Source: Amycolatopsis albispora (GTDB lineage: Bacteria; Actinomycetota; Actinomycetes; Mycobacteriales; Pseudonocardiaceae). From it: a stretch of 64,000 nt of DNA. The notes beneath the pieces are model-generated. The model ran no database searches. It had not been told where the DNA came from and saw only the letters and a program-made list of their open reading frames with translations. The translations under genes and the position numbers were made by a program. The stretch is taken from NCBI RefSeq assembly GCF_003312875.1, contig NZ_CP015163.1:5022001-5086000 (forward strand), in the 5' to 3' direction. Numbering within the stretch: position 1 is the first letter of the stretch; each line of letters starts with the position of its first letter. Shown here piece by piece: positions 38,203 to 46,987 of this stretch.

Positions 38203-38279
38203 GAGAGCAGTGCTCTCCAAAATGAGCACCGCTCTCAGCGAGTCTTGGAGCGGTGCTCACTTACGAGAGCACCGCTCTC
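38203..38279. promoter_or_regulatory. Cluster of four GAGAGC-GCTCTC operator-like sites
   Basis: GAGAGCAGTGCTCTC is at 38203-38217. GAGCACCGCTCTC is at 38224-38236, GGAGCGGTGCTC at 38247-38258, and GAGAGCACCGCTCTC at 38265-38279. Two are full dyads and two are partial, packed in 77 bases between the EamA gene (minus) and the small 38463 gene (plus). This resembles multi-site TetR/GntR operators, but no regulator gene with an obvious match is adjacent. Confidence 0.6.
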
Positions 38280-38462
38280 GCGGTTGACCTCAGGCGCCAC
38301 CCCGGCAACGCTTGCTCGCGCACGCAGGCGGCCAGGGTGCTCGGTTCACCGACGCTGCCGAGACCGCCCCCGGACAGGCGGCTGTTAACCGGCGGATTAT
38401 TGGTGCGCGTTATTGGTTCGAGCCGAAAGGCACTGCCCAACCGGCCGGGGATACTGGAGGCA

Positions 38463-38734
38463 TGAGCGACGCCACCGAACTCGGCCGGTTCCTGAAAGCG
38501 CACCGCGCGGAACTGGCCCCGTCCGACTTCGGCGTGCCGCCCGGCGTCAACCTGCGCAACATCGCCACCCCCAGGCGCCGCTCGCCTGCCCAGCGCACCG
38601 GCGGCTTCGAAGCCATGGCACCGAAGGAACACAGCCTTCCGCGCCTGTTCTTCAACGAGGCAGCCGCCGGATTGTCCGAACGCAGGCGGAACCTCCGCGT
38701 CTCCCGAGTGGCCGAGGCCGCCCGTGCCCGATAA
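38463..38734 (+). pseudogene. Probable remnant of an MmyB-like XRE regulator
   Basis: A 90-residue frame. The N-terminus LGRFLKAHRAELAPSDFGVP matches the start of MmyB-type XRE regulators (LGxFLKARRAxLxPxDVGLP), but the HTH that should follow (RxxGLRREEVAxLAGVS) is missing. Instead the frame continues with TPRRRSPAQRTGGFEAMAPK, which I cannot match. It overlaps the start of the MocR gene by 11 bases. It may be a decayed regulator, or a small protein in its own right; the upstream operator cluster could have served it. Confidence 0.45.
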
Positions 38735-40115
38735 CGCGTTGCGCGAGTTGCTGCTCCCGGCGATCGACGCGGCCGGGCGACCTGGCAAAGCCGCCGAATC
38801 CGCGCTGCGCGACGCGATCCGCTCCGGCAGGCTGCCCGCGCACACCCGCCTGCCGTCGAGTCGTGACCTCGCCGCGCAACTCGGCTTGGCCCGCGGCACG
38901 GTGATGGCCTTCTACGCGCAACTCGTCGCCGAGGGGTATTTGTTCGCCGAGCGTGGTTCCGGCACGCGCGTGGCGCCGCTCGCCGACACCAGCGAAACCC
39001 CCGCGGCACCACCCCCGAGCGCGCCGTCCTGGCGCTACGACCTCAAACCCGGCCTGCCCGCGCTCGGCGCCTTTCCCCGCGCGGAATGGCTCGCCGCCGA
39101 GCGTGATGCGTTGAACTCCTTGCCGGACAACGGACTCGGCTATCCCGACCCGGCCGGGCTGCACGAGCTGCGCGTCGAACTGGCCAGCTACCTCGGCCGC
39201 GTGCGCGCGCTGCCGACCACCCCCGACGACGTCGTGATCACCAGCGGTGCGGCGGAGGCGCTGTCGCTTCTCTCGACCGTGCTGCACCAGCGCGGCGCCC
39301 GCCGGATCGCCGTCGAGGACCCCAGCCACCTCGGGCAGGCGGACCTGCTGGCGTCCCACGGCCTCGAACCGGTCGGCGTCCCGGTCGACGAGGACGGCAT
39401 CGACATCGGGCAGCTGACCGATCCCGGCTGCGGTTCGGTGCTGGTGACGGCCGCGCACCAGTTCCCGCTCGGCATGGCGCTGCACCCGTCGCGGCGGCGC
39501 GCGCTGCTGTCGTGGGCCGAACGCACCGGCGGGCTGGTCATCGAGGACGACTACGACGCCGAGCACCGCTACGACCGGCCCGCGCTCGGCGCGATCCGCG
39601 CGCTCGACCCGGCTCGCGTGGCCTACCTCGGCAGCGTGAGCAAGGTGCTCATCCCCGCGTTGCGCATCGGCTGGCTGGTGCTGCCGCCGGACCTGCGCGA
39701 GGCGGTGGTCCGGACCAAGCACTGGCACGACCTCGGCTGCGCGCCGCTGCCGCAGGCCGCGCTCGCCAGGATGCTGCGGTCCGGCGGGTACGACCGCCAC
39801 CTGCGGCGCACCCGGCGGCTGTACCGCCAACGACGCGACGCCCTGCTCGACGCGCTCGCCACCGCGCTGCCCGGCTGGCGACCGGTGGGCATCGCGGCCG
39901 GGCTGCACGTGGTGGTGCGGCTGCCCGACGGCACGGACGACACCGAGGTGCACCGGGCGCTGGCCGCGCGCGGCATTCACGCGCCCGCGCTGTCGGGGTA
40001 CGCGCATTCCGCGGCGGGCCGTCCGTTTCCCGGGCTGGTGCTCGGATACGCCGCGTCGTCGCCGGACCGGCTGCGTGCGGCGGTGGCCGAAATGGCGGAG
40101 GTCACCGGGCGCTGA
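38724..40115 (+). CDS. MocR/PdxR-type regulator (GntR HTH fused to aminotransferase-like domain)
   Basis: A 463-residue regulator. Residues 15-80 are a GntR winged helix (LPSSRDLAAQLGLARGTVMAFY). Residues 105-463 are a fold-type I aminotransferase domain with the PLP lysine in GSVSKVLIPALRIGW and the IEDDYDAEHRY cofactor-binding Asp. MocR proteins bind PLP or PLP adducts and regulate B6, GABA or related genes. No pdxST is adjacent, so the target is unknown. A U-tract terminator follows immediately. Confidence 0.93.
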   Translation: MPDNALRELLLPAIDAAGRPGKAAESALRDAIRSGRLPAHTRLPSSRDLAAQLGLARGTVMAFYAQLVAEGYLFAERGSGTRVAPLADTSETPAAPPPSAPSWRYDLKPGLPALGAFPRAEWLAAERDALNSLPDNGLGYPDPAGLHELRVELASYLGRVRALPTTPDDVVITSGAAEALSLLSTVLHQRGARRIAVEDPSHLGQADLLASHGLEPVGVPVDEDGIDIGQLTDPGCGSVLVTAAHQFPLGMALHPSRRRALLSWAERTGGLVIEDDYDAEHRYDRPALGAIRALDPARVAYLGSVSKVLIPALRIGWLVLPPDLREAVVRTKHWHDLGCAPLPQAALARMLRSGGYDRHLRRTRRLYRQRRDALLDALATALPGWRPVGIAAGLHVVVRLPDGTDDTEVHRALAARGIHAPALSGYAHSAAGRPFPGLVLGYAASSPDRLRAAVAEMAEVTGR

Positions 40116-40140
40116 ACCCCCGGTGAACAGCCGGGGTTTT
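40115..40140 (+). terminator. Intrinsic terminator after MocR
   Basis: CCCCGG (40118-40123) pairs with CCGGGG (40131-40136) around TGAACAG, with AA upstream and TTTT downstream. It overlaps the end of the MocR coding region, a typical rho-independent signal. Confidence 0.75.
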
Positions 40141-40180
40141 CCCGTGGCCACGGGGAATCCGCCACCTAGGATCCGGCGGT

Positions 40181-41845
40181 GTGGGGATCGGCCAGCTGCT
40201 GCAGTCGCTCGCCGAGCTGCTGACCTCCGACCAGGGCAGCCTGCTGCTCGGCATCGCCGCGCTGGCCGCCATCGGCGCGCCGCTGGCCGACCGCTACCTG
40301 GTGCGGCGCAAGCGGATCCAGTTCCGCGTGCTGTACAACTCGAAGATCGGGCTGAACCCGGTCGACCTCAACGGCGAACCGGGCGTCGACCCGCAGCTGC
40401 GGCGGCTGGCGCAGCTGCTCGACCGGCTCAGCGTGGTGGTCATCCGGATCCGCAACACCGGCGGTTTCGACATCGGCCCGGACGACTTCGACACCCCGAT
40501 CGCGTTCACCTTCGGCAAGCGGATCGTCTGGGACGCCAGGGTTTCCGAGGCGAGCGACCCGGACCTGCGCAAGCTGGTGCGCGAGAACATGGAGTTCTTC
40601 TCCACCGGCGTGCCCGAGGAGGGCCTGTCCGAGCTGCGGAAGTCGATGGCCGAGCGGTTGCGCGGCATGTTCGGCGGCAAGCCGCAGCCGGTGGCGCCGC
40701 CGCAGTGGCACGGCGTGCGGCTGAGCAAGCTTTCCTTGAAGTCCAAGGAGAAGTTCAAGCTCGTGGTGGTGCTGCGCGAGCCGGACGACGATCCCACCTC
40801 GGAGATCACCAAGGAGTGGCACCGCGAAGGCCGCATCACCGGCGGCCGGATCAAGGACGAGAAAACCCAGCGGCGGCTGAGCTGGCCGGTGCTGACCGTG
40901 GCGGTGGGCGTGCTGCTGACCGGCGCCCTGCTGGCCACCCTGCTCACCGCCGGTTCCCGGCCGGACCTGGCCGAGCAGTGCGCCGAGGGCACGCTCGGCG
41001 TCGAGGGCTCGAGCGCCTTCGAGCCGATCATGCGGAACATCGCGGCCGAGTACGCCAGCGGCTGCTCCGGCGCCGCGGTGACCACCCGCGCGACCGGCAG
41101 CAACGACGGCATCCGCGCGCTGAACACACTGCCGCCGGAACGCCAGCACGAGCTGGCCGTGCTGTCCGACGGGCTCGCCGGGGAGGCCGGTCCCGAGCTG
41201 GTGTCGCAGAAGGTCGCGGTGGTGGTCTACGGCGTGGTGGTGAACGCGTCGGCCGGGGTCGACGGCCTGACCATGGACCAGTTGCGCGGGATCTACGAAG
41301 GGCGCTGGCGGGACTGGAAGGACGTGCGCGGCGGCGAGTCGCTGCCGATCCGGATCGTCGGGCGCGGGCAGGAGTCGGGCAGCAGGCAGGTCTTCGAGCG
41401 GAAGGTGCTCGGCGGAGCCGGTGGCCGGATCTCCGAAGGCGTGCTGTCGTCGGACTCGTGCGAGGAACCGACCGTGGCCGCGCCGACCACCCGATGTGAG
41501 CGCAGCAGCACCGCGCAGGTGCTGGAGGAGGTCGCCGCGACGCCAGGTGCGATCGGGTACGCGGACGCGCCCGCGGCGAAGCTGGCCACCGCGCGGGACC
41601 CGGCCGTGGTGACCGCGAAGGTGGAGGGCCGGTACCCGGACTTCACCGCGATCGAGCCGGGCTATCCGTTCTGGACGATCGAATACCTGTACACGAAGGG
41701 CGTGCCGAAGAACGACACGCTGCTGAAGAAGTTCGTCGACTACCTGGGCAGCGACACCGCACGGGCGGAGCTGCAGGACGCCGGGTACACCCCGTGCGTC
41801 GGCAAGGACGGTTTCCCGCACCCGCTGTGCGTCCGGGGCGAGTGA
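40181..41845 (+). CDS. Membrane-tethered protein with C-terminal PstS-like substrate-binding domain
   Basis: A 554-residue protein with an unusual order. TM1 is at about residues 18-37. A cytoplasmic domain of about 200 residues (IQFRVLYNSKIGLNPVDL, then IRIRNTGGFDIGPDDFD) follows. TM2 is at about 232-255 (WPVLTVAVGVLLTGALLATL). A PstS/PBP-like-2 domain (about 265-554) faces outside: GVEGSSAFEPIMRNIAAEYA, GQESGSRQVFERK and GAIGYADAPAAK. Phosphate-binding proteins are normally free or lipid-anchored, so this is more like a receptor. No ABC permease is near. Start is GTG 40181. Confidence 0.85.
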   Translation: MGIGQLLQSLAELLTSDQGSLLLGIAALAAIGAPLADRYLVRRKRIQFRVLYNSKIGLNPVDLNGEPGVDPQLRRLAQLLDRLSVVVIRIRNTGGFDIGPDDFDTPIAFTFGKRIVWDARVSEASDPDLRKLVRENMEFFSTGVPEEGLSELRKSMAERLRGMFGGKPQPVAPPQWHGVRLSKLSLKSKEKFKLVVVLREPDDDPTSEITKEWHREGRITGGRIKDEKTQRRLSWPVLTVAVGVLLTGALLATLLTAGSRPDLAEQCAEGTLGVEGSSAFEPIMRNIAAEYASGCSGAAVTTRATGSNDGIRALNTLPPERQHELAVLSDGLAGEAGPELVSQKVAVVVYGVVVNASAGVDGLTMDQLRGIYEGRWRDWKDVRGGESLPIRIVGRGQESGSRQVFERKVLGGAGGRISEGVLSSDSCEEPTVAAPTTRCERSSTAQVLEEVAATPGAIGYADAPAAKLATARDPAVVTAKVEGRYPDFTAIEPGYPFWTIEYLYTKGVPKNDTLLKKFVDYLGSDTARAELQDAGYTPCVGKDGFPHPLCVRGE

Positions 41846-41882
41846 CGCGCGAACTGTCGGGGGTCGGCCGCACAATGGGGCC

Positions 41883-43409
41883 ATGTTGCTCGCCGACGCC
41901 GTGCAGGCCTCCGCCGCGCTCAGCGCGACGCGATCTCGCAAGACGAAGATCGCCACGCTGGCCGAGGTGCTGCGTGCCGCCGCGCCCGAGGAGCTGGCGC
42001 CGGTGGTCGGCTTCCTCACCGGCCAGCTGGTGCAGGGCCGGATCGGCGTCGGCTGGCGCACGCTCGCCGAGCTGGGCGTCACCCCGGCGAGCGAGCCGGC
42101 GCTGACCATCGCCGAGGTCGACAGCAGGCTCACCGACATCGCCGGGATCACCGGGTCGGGCTCCGGCAAGCCGCGCACCGAAGCGCTGCACGAGCTGTTC
42201 GGCCGGGCCACCGAGGACGAGCAGCGGTTCCTCGTCCGGTTGATGACCGGTGAACTGCGTCAGGGCGCCCTCGAAGGGGTGATGGTGGACGCGGTCGCGG
42301 CCGCCGCCGAGGTGCCGCTCGACGTGGTGCGCCGCGCGTTCATGCTGTCCGGGCGCCTGCCGGCCACCGCCGTCGCCGCGATGACCGGCGGGGCCGCCGC
42401 GCTCGGCGAGTTCCGGCTGGAGCTGGGCAGGCCGATCCGCCCGATGCTCGCGTCGCCGGCCGAATCGCTGGCCGAGGCCGTCGCCGCGCACCCGAGCGCG
42501 CTGGTCGAGTACAAAATGGACGGTGCGCGCATCCAGGTGCACCGCGACGGCGACGAAGTCCACGTGTACACCCGCACGCTGCGGGAGATCACCGGCTCGG
42601 TGGCGGAGTTGGTCGAGCTGGTGCGTGCGCTGCCGTGCACCTCGGTGGTGCTCGACGGCGAGACGCTGGCGCTCACCGACGACGGCAGGCCGCGGCCGTT
42701 CCAGGAGACGATGAGCCGGTTCGGCAGCACCCGCGACGAGCAGGTCCGGGCGCTGCTGCTGCGGCCGTACTTCTTCGACTGCCTCCATCTCGACGGTGAG
42801 GACCTGCTCGACGCGCCCCTGCGTGAGCGCAACGCGGCCCTGCGCAAGGTGGCGGGCGAGCACCTGATCCCCGGTGAGGTCGAGCCGGCCGATCCGGCGC
42901 GCCTGCTCGCCGATTCGCTGGCCGCCGGGCACGAGGGCGTGATGGTGAAGGACCTCGATTCGGTCTACGCCGCCGGGCGCCGCGGCAGCGCCTGGCTCAA
43001 GGTCAAGCAGGTGCACACGCTCGACCTGGTGGTGCTGGCCGCCGAATGGGGGCACGGCCGCCGCACCGGCTACCTGTCGAACCTGCACCTCGGCGCGCGT
43101 GATCCCGACGGCGGCCCGCCGATCATGGTCGGCAAGACGTTCAAGGGCCTGACCGACGAGCTGCTCGCCTGGCAGACCGAGAAGTTCCAGCAGATCGAGC
43201 GCGAACGCGACGACTGGACCGTCCACGTCCGGCCGGAGCTGGTGGTGGAGATCGAGCTGGACGGCGCGCAGGTGAGCACCCGCTATCCCGGCGGGGTCGC
43301 GCTGCGCTTCGCCAGGGTGGTCCGGTACCGGCCGGACAAGGACCCGGGCGACGCCGACACCATCGACGCCGTCCGGGCCACGCTGGTCAGCGGTACGCCA
43401 CCGTCTTGA
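41883..43409 (+). CDS. ligB: ATP-dependent DNA ligase (LigB-like)
   Basis: A 508-residue ligase. The N-terminal DNA-binding domain (1-190) precedes the nucleotidyltransferase core. The active-site lysine is K211 in EYKMDGARIQVHRDG; motif III is LDGETLAL, motif IV EGVMVKDLDS, motif V SAWLKVKQ, and the OB domain ends with RYPGGVALRFARVVRYRPDK. Similar to mycobacterial LigB (Rv3062), a backup of NAD-dependent LigA. It is convergent with the small secreted gene at 43387 (23-base overlap). Confidence 0.95.
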   Translation: MLLADAVQASAALSATRSRKTKIATLAEVLRAAAPEELAPVVGFLTGQLVQGRIGVGWRTLAELGVTPASEPALTIAEVDSRLTDIAGITGSGSGKPRTEALHELFGRATEDEQRFLVRLMTGELRQGALEGVMVDAVAAAAEVPLDVVRRAFMLSGRLPATAVAAMTGGAAALGEFRLELGRPIRPMLASPAESLAEAVAAHPSALVEYKMDGARIQVHRDGDEVHVYTRTLREITGSVAELVELVRALPCTSVVLDGETLALTDDGRPRPFQETMSRFGSTRDEQVRALLLRPYFFDCLHLDGEDLLDAPLRERNAALRKVAGEHLIPGEVEPADPARLLADSLAAGHEGVMVKDLDSVYAAGRRGSAWLKVKQVHTLDLVVLAAEWGHGRRTGYLSNLHLGARDPDGGPPIMVGKTFKGLTDELLAWQTEKFQQIERERDDWTVHVRPELVVEIELDGAQVSTRYPGGVALRFARVVRYRPDKDPGDADTIDAVRATLVSGTPPS

Positions 43410-43713
43410 CGACCCCGCCGTGGGACGGGAAGTTCGTCGGGCAGCCGATCTTCGAGCCGTCCTTGAAGTAGACGGTCACCTTGCCGCCGCATTCGAAGGC
43501 CTCGAACCCGCCCCAGGTCCGGGTGCCCGGCTTGAGGCAGAGCGCGTCCTTGCCGAACCGCCGGATGTAGCCGGCGTACCCGTCGCCGCAGGTGCGGATC
43601 ACGTCGCTGGGTGCCTGCGCGGCGGTGGCGCCCTGCTCGGCGGCCTGCGCCGGGAGCGACAACCCGGTCACCACGATGCCGAACACGGCCGCGGCGGTGG
43701 CGAATGCACGCAT
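43387..43713 (-). CDS. Small secreted Cys-containing protein (108 aa)
   Basis: A signal peptide (MRAFATAAAVFGIVVTGLSL, cut near AQA-A at 23-26) is followed by about 83 mature residues with four Cys (TCGDGYAGY, LCLKPG, FECGG, IGCPTN), so two disulfides are likely. AGGAGG lies 6 bases before the ATG at 43713. It follows the other small secreted gene by 11 bases. No family is recognised. The mature protein is basic and Gly/Lys-rich. Confidence 0.8.
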   Translation of the reverse strand: MRAFATAAAVFGIVVTGLSLPAQAAEQGATAAQAPSDVIRTCGDGYAGYIRRFGKDALCLKPGTRTWGGFEAFECGGKVTVYFKDGSKIGCPTNFPSHGGVVKTVAYR

Positions 43714-43724
43714 GGAAGTCCTCC

Positions 43725-44117
43725 TCAGTAACAACGGGCCGACGAGATGGCGTAGGTGTAGTTGTTCGTCGCGTTCGAAGTGACCTCGAACTCGATCTGG
43801 TAACCGAGCGGCGGCTCACCGAAGATGTCGGTGCTCACCTTCTTGTCCTTGCCCGGCCCGACCACGCCCTTCCACAGGCCCTTGTCGAACTTCACGTCGC
43901 GAATGGTGACGAGCATGCCGCGGTAGTCGTGGTTGTGGACCTTGATGGTGATCTTCTGGTCGGCCAGCACCTCGGCCCGCGTGGTCTGCCCGCCCTTGAG
44001 CTGGCCGCCCGCGCACACCCGCTCGGCCGCCGAGCCCGCTGGTGCGGTCGCCAGCGGCACCGCCACCGCCAGCGCGAGCACCGCGCCACCGCGCCTGAGC
44101 CATCCGGAAGTAGTCAT
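43725..44117 (-). CDS. Small secreted protein (130 aa)
   Basis: A signal peptide (GGAVLALAVAVPLATAPAGSA) is followed by a mature domain of about 99 residues with two Cys (RVCAGG and SARCY) that could form one terminal disulfide. The pattern KITIKVHNHDYRGMLVTIRD and IEFEVTSNATNNYTYAI suggests a beta-sandwich. It is 11 bases upstream of the other small secreted gene, so both form an operon. Its function is unknown. Confidence 0.8.
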   Translation of the reverse strand: MTTSGWLRRGGAVLALAVAVPLATAPAGSAAERVCAGGQLKGGQTTRAEVLADQKITIKVHNHDYRGMLVTIRDVKFDKGLWKGVVGPGKDKKVSTDIFGEPPLGYQIEFEVTSNATNNYTYAISSARCY

Positions 44118-44262
44118 CGTCTGTGCTCCCCGTCTGTCGTCTGTGGACGGAACTGACGCTAGGGAGCCGTGTGGTCACCGCGGAAGCACTCGACCGGCCG
44201 CGGGCCGGATGGCCAATGTCCACGCAGGTCAGCGCATTTGGCCACCGGCGGCGGTAGCCAAC

Positions 44263-45075
44263 TCAACCCACCACGGTGAGCAGGAAGTACAGGCCGCGGT
44301 TGCCGGGGAGCAGCAGGCGGCCCTGCGCGTCGGCCAGCTTCCAGTAGACGTGGCAGTGCCCCGGCCGCGACGGCGTGCGCACGTCGACCGAGATCCGCAC
44401 GGTCTGCCCCGGCGCGGTGTCCGGCACCGGCACCCGCGGCGGGGTGACGCACTCGTCGGGGTTGCCGAAGCCGCCCTCGCGCCGGAGCACGCGCCCGACC
44501 CACGGCACGCTGCCGCTGTTGCGGATCTCCCAGGTCTTGATCACCTGCGTGTCGGTGGGCACGCGGGCGCCGTCCGGCAGCGTCACGTCGCTGACGTACT
44601 CGGACGCGTCGCCGTCCACGATCGGCGCCGCGGGCGTGGCCTGCTCCGGCGGGTCTTCCTGGGTGAACACCAGCACCAGCCCGCCGGCCAGCAGCACCGC
44701 GACCACGGCGGCGACCGCCACCACCGGCCACCGGCTCCGCGGCGGGGGCACGGCTTCTTCGACGGGCGACTGGGCGCGTTCCCACCGGCCCCGCCACTCG
44801 TGCCGCACCCGCTCGGCGTCCTCCCCCAGCACGCCGACCGCCAGCACGCGGACGAATTCCCAGGTGGTGTCCCAGGACGGCAGCCGCGTACCCCGCGCGG
44901 CGGCGGACAACGCGGACTTCGACGCGAGCGCGCCCAGCTCGTCCCGCATGCGGTCGTACGACGGGTCCCCGGCGGCCCGCTTCAGCTCCCAGAGCCGGTG
45001 CGCGAACTCCGCCACCGGCCCGGCCGCGGGATCCGGCCCCTTCGCCACCCGCCCCCGGCGACGCACGTCTGTCAT
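44263..45075 (-). CDS. Membrane protein with XRE-like N-terminus and NBR1-type Ig-like domain
   Basis: A 270-residue protein. Residues 20-85 (AEFAHRLWELKRAAGDPSYD, SKSALSAAARGTRLPSWDTT) are the XRE/STAND-associated HTH seen in actinobacterial regulators. A TM helix (WPVVAVAAVVAVLLAGGLVLVF) is at about 114-136. Residues 160-270 are an NBR1 Ig-like domain (TWEIRNSGSVPWVGR, then GHCHVYWKLADAQGR). The extracytoplasmic domain probably binds carbohydrate or protein. ATG 45075 gives this architecture; upstream frames are less conserved. Confidence 0.85.
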   Translation of the reverse strand: MTDVRRRGRVAKGPDPAAGPVAEFAHRLWELKRAAGDPSYDRMRDELGALASKSALSAAARGTRLPSWDTTWEFVRVLAVGVLGEDAERVRHEWRGRWERAQSPVEEAVPPPRSRWPVVAVAAVVAVLLAGGLVLVFTQEDPPEQATPAAPIVDGDASEYVSDVTLPDGARVPTDTQVIKTWEIRNSGSVPWVGRVLRREGGFGNPDECVTPPRVPVPDTAPGQTVRISVDVRTPSRPGHCHVYWKLADAQGRLLLPGNRGLYFLLTVVG

Positions 45076-45107
45076 CGCCTCAGCGTAACCAGTGGTCACT
45101 GCGGGTA

Positions 45108-45647
45108 TCAGCCGGACCGCAGCTCCCCGGAACGCGCACGCTGGAGGCTGCGCTCGGTGCCGAGTTCCGCGCGGGCCGCCGGGTTGTCGAGGTAGAACAT
45201 GATGAAGTGGTAAAGCAGCGTCCGGTCGATCGCGAAGGCGGCGCAGTTGACCGCGATCATCGGTTTCGGCGGAAGTCTGTCGATCCGCCAGAGCGGCGCA
45301 TACTGCTTGCGCTCCCACGGCGCGTTCGCATAGGCGATGGCCAGCACGTACGGCGTCCCGCGAAAGGTGGCTTTACCGCCGGCGAAGGCAGTCCAGGGCA
45401 GGAACGAGGTGTAGGACCAGCCCCGGTGCCGGATGCCTTCCGGCGAAAGCCGGACCTCACCGCGACGAAAGCGACCAGCCGCGACCAGCACGAGGAAGCT
45501 GCCGAAGAACAAGGCCGCCAAGGCGCAGAGAACACCGGGGATCTGCTTGGCGGGAACGTCGGGACCGGCTCGGAAGTAGTCGACGGCAGCCATCCCGAAG
45601 AACAAGGTCAGACCCGCGAACATCCCGACGAGCAGCGAGAAGATCAA
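45108..45647 (-). CDS. C-terminal half of a split membrane protein (PH-like)
   Basis: A 179-residue frame with two TM helices (LLIFSLLVGMFAGLTLFFG and IPGVLCALAALFFGSFLVLV) and a soluble domain (IRHRGWSYTSFLPW to FYLDNPAARAELG). It begins at TTG 45647, overlapping the TGA of the frame at 45644 (TTGA). Together the two frames look like one protein with TM1-TM2-loop-TM3-TM4-PH-like domain whose reading frame is shifted near 45645. Alternatively, the second frame is translated separately by coupling, with a later ATG near 45617. Confidence 0.6.
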   Translation of the reverse strand: MIFSLLVGMFAGLTLFFGMAAVDYFRAGPDVPAKQIPGVLCALAALFFGSFLVLVAAGRFRRGEVRLSPEGIRHRGWSYTSFLPWTAFAGGKATFRGTPYVLAIAYANAPWERKQYAPLWRIDRLPPKPMIAVNCAAFAIDRTLLYHFIMFYLDNPAARAELGTERSLQRARSGELRSG

Positions 45648-45952
45648 CAGCGATCCCGCAGCACGGTGGCCGCCACTCCATCGCGGTTCACGATCGCGAT
45701 GTCGGACTCCCGGTGCCGCGGCCGCAGTTGCGAGAAGTAGCCGAACGCGGCGGTCAAGAACATCAGCACCGAGAAGACGAGCGCATACCGCAGCCCACCA
45801 GGGATCCCGGCGGCCACGAACCCGAAGCCGACCGGAATGCCGGCCAGCCCGAGGAACACGACAAAAAGCAGGCTGGTGACGACCTTGCCCGATCTTGTCT
45901 CCGGCCATTCGTCCGGCCGCGGTAGGAGCTCCAACGGCATTACCTCCGGCAT
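45644..45952 (-). CDS. N-terminal half of a split membrane protein
   Basis: A 102-residue frame with two TM helices (VVTSLLFVVFLGLAGIPVG and GLRYALVFSVLMFLTAAFG) then SDIAIVNRDGVAATVLRDRC, which looks like the middle of a longer protein rather than a natural end. Its ATG at 45952 overlaps the stop of the ArsR-type regulator (TGATG), so it is coupled to it. See the companion frame at 45108. Confidence 0.6.
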   Translation of the reverse strand: MPEVMPLELLPRPDEWPETRSGKVVTSLLFVVFLGLAGIPVGFGFVAAGIPGGLRYALVFSVLMFLTAAFGYFSQLRPRHRESDIAIVNRDGVAATVLRDRC

Positions 45953-46911
45953 CAGCCGGACAGGGCCTTGCCCAGTTCGGTCGGCCCGTGCAGCACGGAA
46001 TTGCCGAGCCGCCTGCTGTAGATGAGCCCGGCATTGCGCAGCACGGTCGCGTGCTGGCTCGCCGACGCAGTCGAAACGCCCAGCTCACGCGCGATTTCCG
46101 TGGTCGTGCGCCCGCCAGCGGATTGCGCGATGCAGGCGAGCACCTGCTGACGCGTCGGCCCGATCAGCGCGGCGATCGCGCCCGCTTCGGCCTTCGGCTC
46201 CGACCAGTCCGCGGCCACCGGATACACCAGCACCGGCGGCAGGTCGGGGTCGCGCAGGCTGGTCGGCCTGCCGCGGCAGAAGGCCGACGGCAGCAGCACC
46301 AGCCCGCGTTCGTCGAGCTCGAGTTCCTGCTCCACCGGGAAGTCGACCTCGAGCACCGGCGCCCGCCAGCGCGCGAACGGGGTGAAGGAGTCGAGCAGCG
46401 CCTCCACGCCCTGGTCGAGCAGGATCCGGTCGCGGACCATGCGCTCGGCCTCGAACATCGCCCGCAGCTGCCGCGAAACCGGCGCGATCGCCACCTCGTG
46501 GAACCGCGTCATCGCCCCGGCCAGCCCGCCCAGCCCGGTCTCGGTGACCCACCTGGTGTGCTCCCAGCGCTGGTCACCGAGCAACCGCAGCTCCGCCTCC
46601 ACCCGCTCGGCCGGGGTCTCCAGCAGGGTGCGCAACCCGTCGTCGAGCGTGGCCTCGCCCCTGGTCGGGGTGAGGAAATCCGGGAAGTACCCGCGGGTGG
46701 GCAACACGGTGGCCAGCCGGTGCACCGCCTCGCGCCCGCCGGGCGTGCGGGCCACCCGCTCGCCGGCCCAGGTCCGCCAGCCGCCGAGCGCGGACGGGCC
46801 CTCCGCGGCGCGGAGCCGTTGCAGGCCGAGCGCCACGTTCCACAGTTCGTCGGGCTGGCGGGCAACGCGCACCCGGCCCAGATCGGCCGACGACAGATGA
46901 ATCCGCAGCAT
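45952..46911 (-). CDS. ArsR-type regulator with DUF5937 N-terminal domain
   Basis: A 319-residue regulator. Residues 1-220 are the DUF5937 domain (MLRIHLSSADLGRVRVARQP start, typical). Residues 240-319 are an ArsR winged helix: GPTRQQVLACIAQSAGGRTT, then IARELGVSTASASQHATVLR. It is probably an autoregulated repressor of the coupled membrane protein gene(s) downstream. The ATG 46911 is chosen as the start of the conserved N-terminus. Confidence 0.88.
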   Translation of the reverse strand: MLRIHLSSADLGRVRVARQPDELWNVALGLQRLRAAEGPSALGGWRTWAGERVARTPGGREAVHRLATVLPTRGYFPDFLTPTRGEATLDDGLRTLLETPAERVEAELRLLGDQRWEHTRWVTETGLGGLAGAMTRFHEVAIAPVSRQLRAMFEAERMVRDRILLDQGVEALLDSFTPFARWRAPVLEVDFPVEQELELDERGLVLLPSAFCRGRPTSLRDPDLPPVLVYPVAADWSEPKAEAGAIAALIGPTRQQVLACIAQSAGGRTTTEIARELGVSTASASQHATVLRNAGLIYSRRLGNSVLHGPTELGKALSG

Positions 46912-46987
46912 GCGTGCGTCTCCTGTTGTTCGCTCAGGCCCGCTCACGGTATCCGGATCGGGGCACCGGCGCACAGGTGAAATTCTT

